A stretch of DNA of 64,000 nucleotides from Triglochin maritima (GCA_963682175.1 OY821784.1:36003621-36067620), one strand, 5' to 3'. Positions 48,816 to 62,127 are shown, counted from the first letter of the stretch. Made by a program: numbers and translations. Notes: a model not told the origin generated them from the sequence alone.

Positions 48816-48822
48816 TATAAAA
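48816..48822 (+). promoter_or_regulatory. TATA box of TypA
   Basis: tataaaa, 56 bp before the start codon. This leaves room for a short 5' leader of about 25-30 bases. Confidence 0.6.
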
Positions 48823-48877
48823 TCCCCCCTCAATCCCCGTCCAACTAAATCCCAACCTCACTTCGCTCCCACTCCAA

Positions 48878-51800
48878 ATGGCGATTCGCTTCGCCGGAAA
48901 CTTATCGGCCTTCGCCCTAAACCCTAACCCTAGGGTTGGATGCCGGAGGGGTGAGGGAGGGAGAGTGGGGTTCGGAGTAGGGTTGCGGGGGAGGAACGCA
49001 AGGTGGTCGAGGGAGGTGCGAGGAGGTTGGGGCGTGAGGTGCTCTGTCTCGTCCGCGGCGGAGTCGGCGCATGGTATGTGTCTGGTTTAGGTGATGGTTG
49101 GTTTGTAATAGATTTGAAAACAAGGTTTGGTCCAAATACCTGTATATTCGGTATTTTCGGTGATATACCCTATACACTAGTTTAATATCAATTCTGGGGT
49201 AGAACTTTGTGTTCTAAAGGATTTGAGTAATCCAACAGTTGTGTGGTGTAACGAGGGGTTTGGCGTTTGCTTGGTCTGTACCTCTGTTCGGGAATGCAGC
49301 TCGATGCGGCTGCATATGCATCTCAAAACACATTTTTTTGGGTTTTTTTATCCTTATTTGTTTAATATTGAATTATTGATCTTAAAAATTATTTAAAAAT
49401 TTACCTAAAATTTTAATTACATCTATATAATTTATAATTAATATATTTATATTATATTATTTAATTATTAAATCGCAAACCGCATGTGCCCGCCCATCTT
49501 GCATATGTCGGATGCGATGTCTCGCCGCACTTCATCCGCATCTCGTATTTCTGAACGTTTGTCCGTACTGATGGGTTATGGTTATGATTGTTACGACCGT
49601 CGTTTAGTTTTTGGAGTTTGTTTTAGGGATCGGTACTCTGAAATATTTATGGAACTGGGAAATTAGACTTCTAAAATGACTTGAGTCATTAGTATCCTGA
49701 AAAACTTTAACAATTCTGGAACCAAAGTTCCAATAGCACTTTCGAGACTTAAAATGGCTTACCCAACTTCCAGTCTAAAATAAAACTGAGTCATGAAAGT
49801 GGAGTTCTAAACTTAACTCAATTTCCTTGGTACCAATCACACCCTTAGCAGGATTGGTTTGTAGGAAAACTTAATGGAGGTGGAAGAATTGGACTTTTGG
49901 AGTGATTTCTAGGTGATTGGTTTGCTGGAAAACTTAAGAAAGACTTGAAATTGAAGAGGTGCGGGGTGTAGAGTGGGGTTTGAAGTCAAGTTGAGGGAAT
50001 GAACAAAAGATGGTCGAGGGAGTTGCAAGGATGGTGGGAGTTTGAGGTGCTTGGTTTCGTCCGTGACAAAGTCAGTGCATGGTATGTGTGGTGTAACCGT
50101 GTAACGAGGGGATTCAATGTTTACTTGGTTCATACTCCAGGGTTATGGTTATGGCTGTTAAGAGGGAGTCATTTAGTTCTCGGAATTTGTTTTAGTATGA
50201 TTGGTTTGTAGGAAAACTTAAAGGAGGTGGAGGAATTGGACTTCTAGAGTGACTCAAAATCTGGCTTGAACTCAAAAAAAGCTCGACTTGATAAAGGTCC
50301 ACTCAAATTCAATAAAAAATGAATGGACTTAACATCAGTACCATGCTCAATTCAAATTGTTAGACTAGTCGTCTTGACTCAGAAAAACTCAAGCTCAACT
50401 TGAGATATTTATGGTCATATTTATAATTTTTTTAATGTATTTAGCAATATAAAACACATATTGTTCATGTCTCGAAAATTTGACTCGACTCGACTTGTTA
50501 ACACCCTACTTTTGGGTGATTGGTTCGTAGGAAAATTTAAGAAAAGTTTGGAATTGGAGTTTCAATGAGGTTTTATAACTTAAATTTTGTGTTTGGGGTG
50601 ACTTCTCCGACATCCATTCTAAGATCAATGGAAGTCAATGAACTGAAGTTTTGAATTTCCCCTGCTTCTTGCAAAACAATCAAAGTTGCATAATTGGTTT
50701 GTAGGAACTACAAACTTGAAGGAGGTGGGACTGAACTTTTAGAATTGCTTTTGAGTGATTAGTTTTGATTGAGGGAGTCATTTAGTTCTTAGAATTGTAG
50801 ATATAATTGGCTTTTAGGAAGTTGAGGCTTTTTCCTCGGTTTAGGGCGTGATTGATTCACATGAAGACTATAAGAAAGTAGGCAAAAGTGGTTAAGTGGG
50901 CTTCTACATGACTTTTGAGTGATCTTTGTATGAAACTTTAAAAATCCTTCAATTGGAATTCTATGACAATTTGTTTTTTGAGCTTTTCCTAGTGGGTTCC
51001 CTCCCTACCACGTTAAAATTAAGGAAAGTCATAGAAGTGATGTTCTAGACTTCCTTCAACTTCCTGCAACGCAAACCAATCAAACTAGTGGAAATACGAA
51101 ACTCCTTCCAACAACACATTTTTAAGTATTGAAACTTGTAGTTCTATATGAACTCTAGTTTCATAATTTATAAAATTTTCCCACAAACTAGTCACTTGTA
51201 ACTTGGAATTCATTTCAAAAGTTTCATTGCCTAGTTTCTTTAAAGTAGTTGGACAAACCAATTACAAAGGAAGTCAAGTTTGGTAATTAGGTGACATTTA
51301 TTGGCCCCCCATCTCCTTAAATTTGATGTAATTTGGTGGGGGATAGTGATAACAACACTTGGGGGGTGTTAGTGCCAAGGAAACCGACGGAAAGTTGATT
51401 TTGCAGTTAAACGGAAAACAATAGAAAATAGAATCCAACATAAATTAGTTTCCCTTTGACTGAATTATGTTGTTTGTGCACGTTATTGAAATATAGTGGA
51501 AACAATTTTGTTGTTTGTGCATTTCATGGAATTCATTAGAATATAAGTTTTTATTCGTTAAAAACAATCTGAGAAAAGTTCAAATGTTTACTAAAGTTTA
51601 TGGAGTTGAAAAATAATTAAACATACCTTATTTCAATCAAATAATTCCATAAGTAACAAAGCATTGACTTATTTTAATTTTAAATTTGTTTATCTTAACT
51701 TACAATAAATAAATAAGATTGAGAGTCCCTTTTCAAATTAAAACTAATTTTTTGGGATCAATTCTAACTTTCCATAACTTTCCCTTGCTTTCCAATTTGG

Positions 51801-54800
51801 TGAGAATTTACTTGGTTAACAAAACTATATGGTATGGAAAGTGGAAGTGATTGAACTGCTTTCAAGTAAAAAACTTGAAAAGAGGTGACTTGCCTTGAGC
51901 AATATCATTGCCACTTGCTGTGTATCATGCTTTACATATTCACTGGAATTTATGTTTCTAGAACTTCCTATTGGAGATTTAATACATTGTTTTCCTGTCT
52001 AGATTGAACTTAATTTTATTTTAATTGTCTTGATGTCATCTTATGCAGTGGAGAAGAAGAGTCCAGTAGTGACGAGAAGAGATGTACGGAATATTGCAAT
52101 AGTTGCTCACGTTGATCATGGCAAAACAACTTTGGTGGATGCAATGTTGAGACAAGCAAAAGTAATATTTCCCATGAGGCGTTTTGGTTCTCCCCTTGCA
52201 TCCCTTTACCATTCTACGATTGATCAAAAAGAAACAAATTCATGAGATAAGCTTGCTTTTAGAATTATATTAAATGTTACAGGTAGTCCCCTACAATGTA
52301 TACCATGTCTAATACTAATCAGTATAATGAGCTTTTATTAAGTAGTAGATTTATTCACCTTGTTTATGCTTATAGCCTAATAACTTTCGAGCTTGTTTGT
52401 TTTGAATCAAATTCAAAGTCAAAACTCAAAAGAGTCATGCTTGAACTGAACACGGGTGGACTCATGAGCTTGACTAAACATAACAGCCTTAGTCGCACCT
52501 ACAAAGGATGATTTTGAATATAGATGGGTTGATCTTCATCAGAATGTTCAAGCCCTATCTGCGACACCATTGGAGTGATAATTTCATTGCCCATTTAGAT
52601 ACTATTCAACCTGCCTTTTCCTAAGCTTGTTCAGAGAAAAAAATAGTTTCACACCATGCCCTGCACTTTAAAAATATGTTTGAATTTATATTTTATACTG
52701 CTTGACTATGTTGACCAACATATTGTCAGACCAAGATCCTACATTATGTTGGATATTGTTCTGACAACTTCTTCAACCACTCTCTCAAACTATTTCCATA
52801 AAACTTTCCAATAAAAATACTGATTTTCTCCTCTATGGTGATCACTACTTGGTTATTCATCCTTTACAGGATTTCTTGAAGCTCTTCTTTCTTTGCTTAG
52901 TGTAGAAGTGGTTGTAGATACATAAGGTGGTGGCAGGTATAGCTTGCCTAAAGCTAATTTCAGGCTAAAGCTAAATTTCATGTTCTACTAAGTACAAAAT
53001 ATGAATCCACTAGTTAGTGTTCACGGAAGAGCTTGTCACGTTTCTATTATGTCCAAGTTACTTGAGTGTGAATGCTTTCACGTGGTAGTGTCTCTATATT
53101 GTATATTTATACCAGTGGCACCTCTGGAAGTTGACTGGTAACAATAATTTACTTGCAGGTTTTCCGTGACAATCAATTTGTACAGGAGAGGATAATGGAT
53201 TCAAATGATCTCGAGAGGGAACGAGGAATAACCATCCTTAGCAAAAACACATCAATAACTTATAAAGATACAAAAATAAATATAATTGACACCCCAGGAC
53301 ACTCGGACTTTGGTGGTGAAGTAGAGCGTGTTCTTAACATGGTTGAAGGAGTTCTGCTGGTGGTAAGATTTCTCTCCCAAAGTTTCCTAAAGTCAAATTT
53401 GGGGATGTCTTGGGTAATTTTTTTTAAAGTTTGTATTGACTGGCAAACTAGTTATCTGTTGCATATATTAGTTATCTTATGTGAAAAAAATACATGCCAT
53501 TGTTGTCATGGAAGACTAAACATGCCAGTTTTATACTTTAATTGTACCGATAAAAAGATGTGTCAGTTTTGTTATGGAACATGGACCATTGGACCACAAC
53601 ATTTATGATAGCTTGAAAGTTATAAGATATCTGTTGTTGGTCAAAAGAAATGTAAAGAAAAAAACAGAAATAAAAAAGTACGAAAGTTTTCCAAAACCAT
53701 GTCAATGTATCTTTCTATTTTCATTACCACTTGGTTGCTTTGTTGGCTTCAGCAGCATAACATTTCCCCACCAGTTGTGAGTTTTTTGCTTTTTTATTCT
53801 TTATCACTTTTCAGTGGAAATTTCGCTTTTGGTTTTCAGCAACTTATATTTTGCAACACATTCTCATCTATAGTATTTCCATATTGTTCAGGTAGATTCA
53901 GTAGAAGGTCCAATGCCCCAGACAAGATTTGTCCTCAAGAAAGCTCTAGAATTCGGACATGCGGTTGTGGTTGTTGTCAATAAGATTGATAGACCTTCAG
54001 CTCGTCCAGAATTTGTTATCAATTCCACCTTTGAACTCTTTATAGAGTTAAATGCAACAGATGAACAGGTTTGTTCTCTTCTCTAATTCTTTTTGGAAAA
54101 AAACATAGTGGCAACCTGTACTCTGCTTCAAATGAAAGATGTAAGGTGCATGTCTACGTAGAACAAGGTTGGAACAGAGTCATGCTTTGTTGCTAATGTA
54201 GTTCCTTGCTTTAGTGAAACACTGAAACTAGGCCTAGGAAGGACAACTGCAATTGCTTAATCCTTTGACTAAAATGTCTACATCCTCCAAGGTGGTTGTT
54301 TTCCATTTTAACCATGTTCTACTGCATGTTTTGATGTTTCAAATTGCTACTTTTGACAAATTCATTATATTTCCTATTGCAACATCCAAATAGAAATCGA
54401 GCCATTAACTATTGATACCATCCTCATTTCCTTTCTCGGGGAAACTCCATTGACCATCAGATTTTGGTGCTCCATTTTTTTGTGCATCCTTACCTTGACA
54501 TGTCCCACTAATAATTTTGTACCCTTTTGACTTTTGAGTTGATTTATTCATTTATTTAGTGAAAAGATTTCACTGTAATTTTTTCCTTGGAAAATGTTGG
54601 TTGTGTAACCTTTTTTTGCTTTTATATCTTTCTATTAATCGACATGACTAAATTTGTTGACATTGAATTTCTTTCCTTGTATTTTGGACTGAACAGGCTT
54701 TAGTGTTATTTTTACGTAGAAACTGTATATGACGTTTTCTGTGGTCTTATTTGCTTGCAGTGTGATTTTCAAGTGATATATGCAAGTGGTATAAAGGGTA

Positions 54801-57800
54801 AGGCAGGACTTGATCCAGAAAATCTAGCAAATGATCTTGGGCCACTTTTTGAGACTATTGTCAGATGCATACCGGAGCCAACTATTAAAAAGGATGGTGC
54901 ACTGCAGATGCTTGTAGGTGATTCTATTTTATGCTGAAAATATATGATGATCTTCCATCGGAGCTATTTGCCTTTTATAGTTTATGCATATTGCATATGA
55001 GTTTTGTTTCTTTGTGTTTGTGCTGCACCACTGTACCAGAAATGCCTTCTTGGATAATTGACACTTTTCCCCCCAAATTGTGTTATTTATTTTGGAGTTC
55101 ATAACATTTTTTTCATTTCTCTTTCTCGTGATCTTGACTTCGGAATCCATTTTATGTGGTTTCATTTCTTTTCTCAACGTCTACGTTATGCATATTGCAT
55201 ATGCCTCTTTTTGCTTGTATCTACTGCCATGTCAGATATGCCTTCTTGGACCACCAAAATAAATACTTATTCAAAAATGGTGTTATCTTGGGAAATTTTC
55301 TTTATTTCTCTTTTGTGATCTGATACTTAAGTACATTTTGTGCAGTTCCATTCTTTTCTCAATCAGATTCTCTATGCCCGATTGTCATAGTTCTGATTAC
55401 CTTTTTGATATTTTATCTGAAGTTGTTACCACTTCCGCAAATATCATTGTCGTTGGTGTTTTATAATTAACGTATCTCATTGTAACACCAGGAATTTTCA
55501 GTTCAACCCAATGGGTTTAGTGTTTACTAGCATAAGTTCCCCAGACACTACCAACGTCTTCATTCCCCGGCATACAGATTATATTTTTCTTTATTTTGAT
55601 TTCTTTAATCGATTGTTATAATTTGATTTATCTTGTATTTTACATTGTAATGCTTTTTAATCTGGCTTGATTAGTGCAGCTTGAAAATTCTTACAACTGC
55701 AAACTTCTCTGTGAATTCAAAACAGTTGAATAAAATTAACTTTTGGAATAAATAAAAAAGTAACAACCTTTTGAGTTTCTGACAGATTTTTTTTTCTTTT
55801 CTTTCAATAATATTAAACTATTAATTGACTCGGAAGTTTTTTGGTTTTGTAAACAGGCAACTAATATAGAGTACGATGAGCACAAGGGGAGAATAGCTAT
55901 TGGACGCTTGCATGCTGGCACATTGGCAAAAGGCTTGGATGTAAAGGTAATGAAGCATCATAGGTTCCATGTAAATGATATGGTTATTTGTCATGCACAT
56001 GTTGAGTACTGATGAGTTCATCTTCCCGTCATATTTTCACTTAAAAATTTGAAGTTGATTATAGTTGATTTGGTAAAATGAGGTACCACTATTTGTTATG
56101 TGATTCTAGTGAAAGTGAAAAGAATTGCAACCGTTTTGTGTTGCAGTTTGAATTTTATGGGAGAAAGACATGTCTGCAATGTTTCTTTCAAACTTATAGG
56201 AGCAGGAGCTTATGTTTTCACTTACTCCAGAAAGGGGCAGAGAATGACATTGCAACTGATAATAGGCTCCTTTGAGCTATTCTAGTGTTGACATGTTGGA
56301 GGCTTGGCTGGATGATGTAGCTTGTTTGAAACAAATCCATGTTAAAACCTAAACCAGCAATCCGTTTTCTTCTATGAAAAAATTTCCATGCCGATGTTTT
56401 TTTTTACATGGAACTAGAGGTGAGATATTTGATGAACTTCAACAATTAACTGCAAGCTTACCAATAAAATAAAATAAAATAAAACAAAACCCACAACAAC
56501 ATTTATTATTCCGCTTATATACCATCCGAGATTTTTTATAGCCATGGTCATGCATTTATACATCCTTCACATTATGGAAAAGAATAATGTGTTGTAAATT
56601 ATCTTAGAAATTGAGGATAACCTCTTCCTCAAAGTCAATTCTCTGATTCTGATGGCCATGTTTCTTGAATTAAAAAATGTCATGTGTTTGGTATGATTAG
56701 CTGCCTGGCTCAAATCCACAGTGGTCATGTTCTGGCTGAGCTGTGATCTGCCGCCATTCATGGGTTCGATTATGTATCTTTTGTTAGTTATTACAACGAT
56801 TTGTGTTTCACTTTGTGTAGGTTTGCACCCCTGATGAAACATGTCGCTTTGGGAAAGTCACTGAGCTCTTTGTATATGAAAACTTCTCCAGGGTTCCTGT
56901 TGATAGTGTAGAGGCTGGTGATATTTGTGCAGTTTGTGGAATTGGTGACATTATGGTAGGAGTATCTTGTTCATATTCTTTATTTAATTTCATGTTTTTC
57001 TTTGCTCAAACTAATATTCTGAAAAGGTAATTTGTTTTATTTCTGTCTTTTTTCACTTTATTTGTACTTGATATGACCTTACTGTCAGGCTCCCCCCCCC
57101 CCCCCCCCCCCCCCTTCAGTTCCCATTGCAATTATCATATTCTGATTTTTGAACTAAAGTCACGTTGCTGTTGCAGATTGGTGAGACTATAGCTGATAAA
57201 ACTTCAGGGGTGGCACTACCGGCAATTCGGGTGGAGGAGCCCACGGTTAAAATGTCCTTTTCCATCAACACTTCCCCCTTTGTTGGTCGTGAGGTATGAC
57301 TTTAAGAGAACATGAACAAATTTTCTCACATGAGCACCATTTTTTAAATTAGTAATCATAGACTGATGGACCTTTCCCGTGAATATGGGTTGGCTGTGTT
57401 GGGGTAGAGTAGGGGAATCTATTTTGTAGGCATGGGAGCAAACACGAACAAATTCTCTCACATGAGTACCATTACTTGTATTTCTAATCATGAACTTTTC
57501 CCATGAATATGGGTTGGTTGTGTCGGCGTAGAGTAGGGGGATTTATTTTCTAGACATAGGTAGAGTAAATTGTGAACTATTACCAAATGAATGATATGAA
57601 AAATATGATGCTTATAGGGACATAGATGATGCAAATCCAAACAAGTTTAATATTTAGGGAAATTACAATGTTCCTCTGAATTATGTATTGATTTTAGTTT
57701 GCCCCTTGAATTTTAAAATGTGTCAATCACCACTTGTGTACTTTCAATCTGTAACACTTTGCCCCCTATCTTATGCAAATACCCAGTGTTTTGAAAACCT

Positions 57801-60800
57801 GACTGGATAGGCCTCCGGTTCACGGTCGAACCGATCCAACCGTGGTTTTGGGGGGAAAAAATAATAAAACACCAAACAACCTACCTTTCTCCCCTAACCC
57901 ACCTTTCACTGCCGTCGGGTCTCACTCCTCTCACTGCCGTTGGGCCTCTGGCCCGTCGTCACCGACCAAGGAGAGAAGACAGAAGACAGAAGAAAAGAGA
58001 AGACAGAGAAGAAGAAGAAGAAGAAGAAGAAGAAGAAGAACAATAACAGAACAAGAGTAAGCAGAAACACTACCAACCACCAACATCACCACCACCAGTG
58101 AGGAGGACTAACCAGAGGGAGAGAGTGTCCTCCCATGTCCCAACTCACTCCCAACCTCATCTCATCACTTTAAAATGCCAAAAGGTGCCTCCGTACCTTT
58201 GTTGGACTGGACAGGATTGGGTTGGTGCCTCCACCATCTTTTGCTTTACTTTCCACACCACTTCTCATATTTGTTTCCACAATAAATAATTACATGTCAA
58301 TTTATTTATATTTCATGTTGATATTTGAACTTTGACTATTTGTTATTCCCTATTTATTCCTATATTTAACTCTATTATTCAGGAAAATCATAAATATATA
58401 TATATATATATGTATATATGGGTGCAATGGTGTTGTGGCTTTTCAAACAGTCATCTTGGCTGTGGGTGTTCAATGTGTCATTGGATAAAAAGTGAATGGT
58501 TTGGATTGTGTGATCTTAAGAAAGAAAAATAAACTCACTACAAACTATGGATGTTTTTTTTACTTTTCATGTATCGTTCCCTTTCGGAAGTAATAGTAAC
58601 TCAAACCCTAAACCAAGCCCTAACTCATCACTAATCACCACTTCGATCACTAATCATCACTAATCACTGGACAAGTCTGGACAGAAGTCTGGACAGAGTT
58701 TTTGGACGAATCTGGACGGAGTTTCTGGACAAATATGAACGAGATCTGGACAAATCTGGATTCTACCATACTTGTCCAGACTTTGTCTAGACTTCTGTCC
58801 AGATGGGTCCGGATCTCCATCCATATTTGTCTAGAAACTCTGTCCAGATTCGTCCAGAAACTCCGTCCATATTCGTCCAGAAACTCCGTACAGATTCGTC
58901 CAGAAACTCCGTACAGATCTCGTCCAGATTTGTCCAGTGATAAGTGATGATTAGAGTTTGGTTTAGGATTTGAGTTATTATTACTCCCGGAAGGGAAGGA
59001 TAGGTAAAAAGTAAAAAGAACATCTATAGTTTGTAGTGAGTTTATTTTTCTTTCTTAAGATCACCACGCAATCCAAACCACATTTTTTATTCAATGACAC
59101 ATATAGAACACCCACAACCAAGATGACTGTTTGAAAGCCACAACTCCATTTTACCCTATATATGTTGTGCATATTTATATTTATGACGTCATGTTGAAGT
59201 CACCGGTTCGATTCGGTCTGACCCCGATCAAACCTCTGAACCTTTGACGTTGTCGGTTCGACGTCCTGTTCGGTTCTGAAAACTTTGCAAATACCAATCT
59301 CAATTTATTATTTAGTGAGAGTCTAGGGTATTCTTGGAGCACAACACCAAAATTCAAAAATGATGATGTAGATGTTGGAACTAATATATCAACAAAAAGT
59401 GGCAAAGTGTTACAAATCGAGTGCAAGAGGGGGGATTGGCAAACTCATATCGAGGCATAACTTAATGGGGGTAACTGTAATTTACCTTAATTTTTACTAA
59501 CAACAAAAGCATAATGAGATCGAATTAAAATTTGTATGCTTTGTTTTTTATTTTGAGAGTTTGATTTATTTTAGGTACCGAGATGCTATTTTGCCTGAGC
59601 CCACCGTATTGATTTCCTTCTTCAAACCTTGAAATTTATTATGAGCTGAAATTGGTTTACCAGAAAGTTCAATTATGAGCTGAAATTTGTTTCTCATTCT
59701 TCAGTAAATTTACATCACTTTCATCATTCTTGCACGTCATTTCGTGATTTCATGTTTATGAGAGCTTTTTTATTTATCGGCTTATATTCAACTACCTTGT
59801 TTTTTCAGGGCAAGTATGTCACAAGTCGAAATCTTCGTGATCGGCTCTACCGTGAACTTGAAAGGAATTTGGCAATGAAAGTTGAAGATGGAGAAACAGC
59901 AGATACTTTTGTTGTCAGTGGGAGAGGGACACTACATATTACTATTTTGATAGAAAACATGTAGGGTGTTTCTTTCTTGCTTTATTTTTCATTTATGTTA
60001 CATGTTTGGTGTACCAAATCTTCTTTTCCTCTCCAGGAGGCGTGAAGGATATGAGTTTATGGTAGGGCCCCCGAAGGTTATAAATAAAAAAGATGGAGAC
60101 AAGTTGCTGGAGCCTTTCGAGGTGATGATCCTTTAAAGCACGAAGAACAAAATATAAATGTTTATTGCTTTGACATCTGGGATCTCCCTCTGACTTTATT
60201 TGAATTGTCATATTTAATATATTATGCCCCACTTCTTTTATGCAGATTGCTTCTGTTGAGGTCCCAGAAGAATACATGGGTCCTGTGGTTGAGCTTTTGG
60301 GGAAACGACGTGGAATTATGTTGGATATGCAGGGACTCGGGTTTGTAATCTCTATTCCATTCAGCAAAAACTATAGCTACACTACAAGTCTTTTTTAGTT
60401 AAAAGGAATCCTAAAATTGTTACGAGAATTAAATAATCTACAATATAAAACTTTGATAACATATTAAAGCTGGTTGATACTGAATACTTCCCTTTACATA
60501 ATATAGTCTATTTGGGAAGTTAGAGGCACAAAAACGTCTAGGTTGACTTTATTAGATGGTCATAGCAGCCATAGACTTCATAATTGTTTATGAAGTGGTT
60601 AATAATAACATTAACCACAGATTAAAGTGTTAAGTTTTGTGATTTTCGTTCCACCATTTTTAGATAAAATTGCAACAATTTGTGACATCATTGACTCTTG
60701 CATCAACATGCAGTATGTTATAGCTTATGTTGTTATATAATACAAGTGTTGATTCAAAAGTTTGGCTTTGTACAGATCGGAGGGGACTTCTCTTATTAAA

Positions 60801-62127
60801 TATAAGATGCCTACACGTGGCCTTATTGGGTTACGAAACTCAATCTTGACTGCCTCTCGAGGAACTGCAGTTCTCAACACAATATTCGACAGTTATGGAC
60901 GGTGGGCTGGAGATATTAGTACCAGAGATCAGGGCTCTTTGGTACTTAAACTGTCTTTTAACAGAAATGCCACAAGTAGATGTGGTTCTGGAAAGTATCA
61001 GTTCTAAGCATGCTTCAATATGCAGGTTGCCTTTGAAACTGGAACTACTACTTCCTATGCCCTTTTCAGCGCACAGGAGAGAGGTCAAATGTTTGTCAAT
61101 CCTGGTGCTGAAGTCTATAAAGGTCAAATAGTGGGTATTCACCAGCGCCCTGGTGATTTATCCCTTAATGTTTGCAAGAAGAAGGCAGCGACAAACGTAC
61201 GATCTAACAAAGAACAAACAGGTGAAAAAAAAATTAGTTTTCTGAAATTAAGCAGCTTTGTCAGGAAGTTTTTCCTTATTTTTAGAGGTGAAGTGTGGGT
61301 TGGAGCAATGATTGTTTGGGTCGAGTTAGGATATCTTTTCGACTGTGTTTTAAACCTTTCCTTTAAACTGCACTATATAAGTGAACTTTGTCCATATTTA
61401 CATAACTAATTGTTCTTCCGTTTGTTAAGTATCATGTCTAGATTGTGAGGTATTAGTTTTACTGTCATTTATTTAAGAGTTTAATCTATTTATTTGCACA
61501 TATTAAGTAAAGTAACCAAACATGACCCGATTTTAGCCGCTGCTCAGAAACTGAAGTTTAGCTGTCTTCGGCTTTAATAAGAACCACCGTAACCCAATGA
61601 AACCAAAAGTTTCTGATTCTCCTTCCATCTTATGGGCACACCCATCTCAATAGTCCATTTTATGGGAAGAACAAGGTGTAGGGGTTTTTAGGGGAGTCAG
61701 CGGGGTGGCCCAAGTGTCATCAAAGATGACTTTTTGGAACGGAAGATGGTAGAAAGCACGGACAGAAAAAATCCACATAAAAAATTGTTTAGGAAACCTA
61801 AAACTTTCTTACATACATTCATATCATTGGTGAAGATTTACAATTTCCTTTTGTGAATCTCTTGTTAAACAGTGTTCTTTGTCCTACAATCATTGTGAAC
61901 CTGTTGTTTTCTATTTGCATCCCTTCCTCTCGTGACTTCATCGACAGAGCTCGATTCCAGATTGTTAACTTGATTGTCTTTTGTGTGCAGTTGTTCTCGA
62001 CACAGCCCTGTCATACAGTCTGGATGACTGCATAGAGTACATTCAAGGAGATGAGCTAGTCGAGGTCACACCTCAAAGCATAAGAATGTGCAAAAACCCA
62101 AAAGTTCAAAATACAAAGAGAAAGTAA
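48878..62127 (+). CDS. SVR3: Chloroplast TypA/BipA-type ribosome-associated GTPase (SVR3-like)
   Basis: TypA is a translational GTPase of the EF-G/LepA class that acts on ribosomes; the plant SVR3 form works in chloroplasts. Fourteen exons: 48878-49073, 52049-52161, 53159-53362, 53892-54068, 54761-54913, 55857-55946, 56821-56955, 57177-57293, 59809-59960, 60037-60121, 60246-60340, 60776-60941, 61026-61221 and 61991-62127. All junctions are GT/AG and in phase: 2,016 nt, 671 aa, the family's usual length. About 57 Arg/Gly/Ser-rich residues form a transit peptide (VRC before SVSSAAES). GTPase motifs: AHVDHGKTT (85-93), RGIT (125-128), DTPGH (147-151), NKID (201-204) and SG(I)KG near 240. Domain II, EF-G-like domain V and the TypA C-terminus ([14 protein letters not shown]) follow. 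No key residue is missing. Intron 1 is 3.0 kb and intron 8 is 2.5 kb, both with transposons. Confidence 0.96.
49282..49560. mobile_element. hAT-type MITE in TypA intron 1
   Basis: The ends show inverted similarity (gttcgggaatgcagctcgatgcgg against reversed gttcagaaatacgagatgcgg, written here in parts). Flanking octamers gtctgtac (49274-49281) and gtccgtac (49561-49568) match at 7 of 8. The paralogous copy of this intron segment near 50120 lacks the insert, which supports the borders. Confidence 0.6.
49950..50205 (+). pseudogene. Degraded duplicate of TypA exon 1 and adjoining intron
   Basis: Blocks shared in the same order with 48935-49280 and 49568-49635: 'gagtggggtt', 'agatggtcgaggga', 'gaggtgct', 'tcgtccg', 'gcatggtatgtgt' (exon 1 end with its donor), 'gtaacgagggg', 'gggttatggttatg' and 'ggaatttgttttag'. 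Reading-frame integrity is lost. It is an old tandem duplication within intron 1. Confidence 0.7.
50206..52048. other. Rest of TypA intron 1
   Basis: AT-rich, with a degenerate phrase 'gattggtttgtaggaaaactta...aggtggaggaattggactt' recurring near 49855, 50197, 50520 and 50693. No other gene seen. Confidence 0.5.
54980..55370. repeat. Imperfect tandem duplication in TypA intron 5
   Basis: About 190-bp units starting near 54982 and 55187 share 'atgcatattgcatatg', 'atgccttcttgga', 'catttctctttctcgtgatct' and 'ttcttttctcaa'. They are non-coding. Confidence 0.65.
57092..57114. repeat. Homopolymer of 23 C in TypA intron 7
   Basis: An unbroken C run stands 62 bases before the exon 8 acceptor. Its length may be unreliable for sequencing reasons. 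Confidence 0.95.
57311..57560. repeat. Tandem duplication of about 130 bp in TypA intron 8
   Basis: Two units share 'gaacaaattctctcacatgag', 'gtaccatt', 'cccatgaatatgggttggttgtgt' and 'gtagagtaggggga' in the same order (quoted in parts). They are non-coding. Confidence 0.75.
57784..59287. mobile_element. hAT element nested in the intron 8 MULE
   Basis: Ends read CAGTGTTTTGAAAACC and, reversed, CAAAGTTTTCAGAACC. The octamer CAAATACC is identical at 57776-57783 and 59288-59295. Both subterminal regions have cggttcg/cgaaccg motifs. There is no transposase; inside are a GAA microsatellite (58009-58040) and a large inverted repeat. Confidence 0.85.
58395..59175. repeat. Large inverted repeat (foldback) in the nested hAT element
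   Basis: The left arm (about 58395-58640) and right arm (about 58940-59175) are inverted copies with scattered mismatches ('ggctttcaaacagtcatctt', 'agtgagtttatttttctttc' in one sense). The loop (58670-58935) is itself a set of degenerate repeats of 'gtccagattcgtccagaaac' and its complement. If transcribed as part of the intron it would form a long hairpin. Confidence 0.8.

Larger units (their letters stand above)
57657..59487. mobile_element. MULE-type element in TypA intron 8
   Basis: Ends read gggaaattacaatgttcc and, reversed, aggtaaattacagttacc, the same terminal motif as the 30694-30966 MITE. The 9-bp flanks taatattta (57648-57656) and taattttta (59488-59496) agree at 8 of 9, as for a Mutator target duplication. 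Most of its length is a nested hAT element. Confidence 0.7.

Noticed and set aside
48442..48927. A 161-codon frame running into TypA exon 1.
   Set aside because: It crosses the hAT element, the promoter and the TATA box, and is in a different frame from TypA.
57842..58060. An Arg-rich frame in the nested hAT element.
   Set aside because: It depends on the GAA microsatellite and has no transposase motif.
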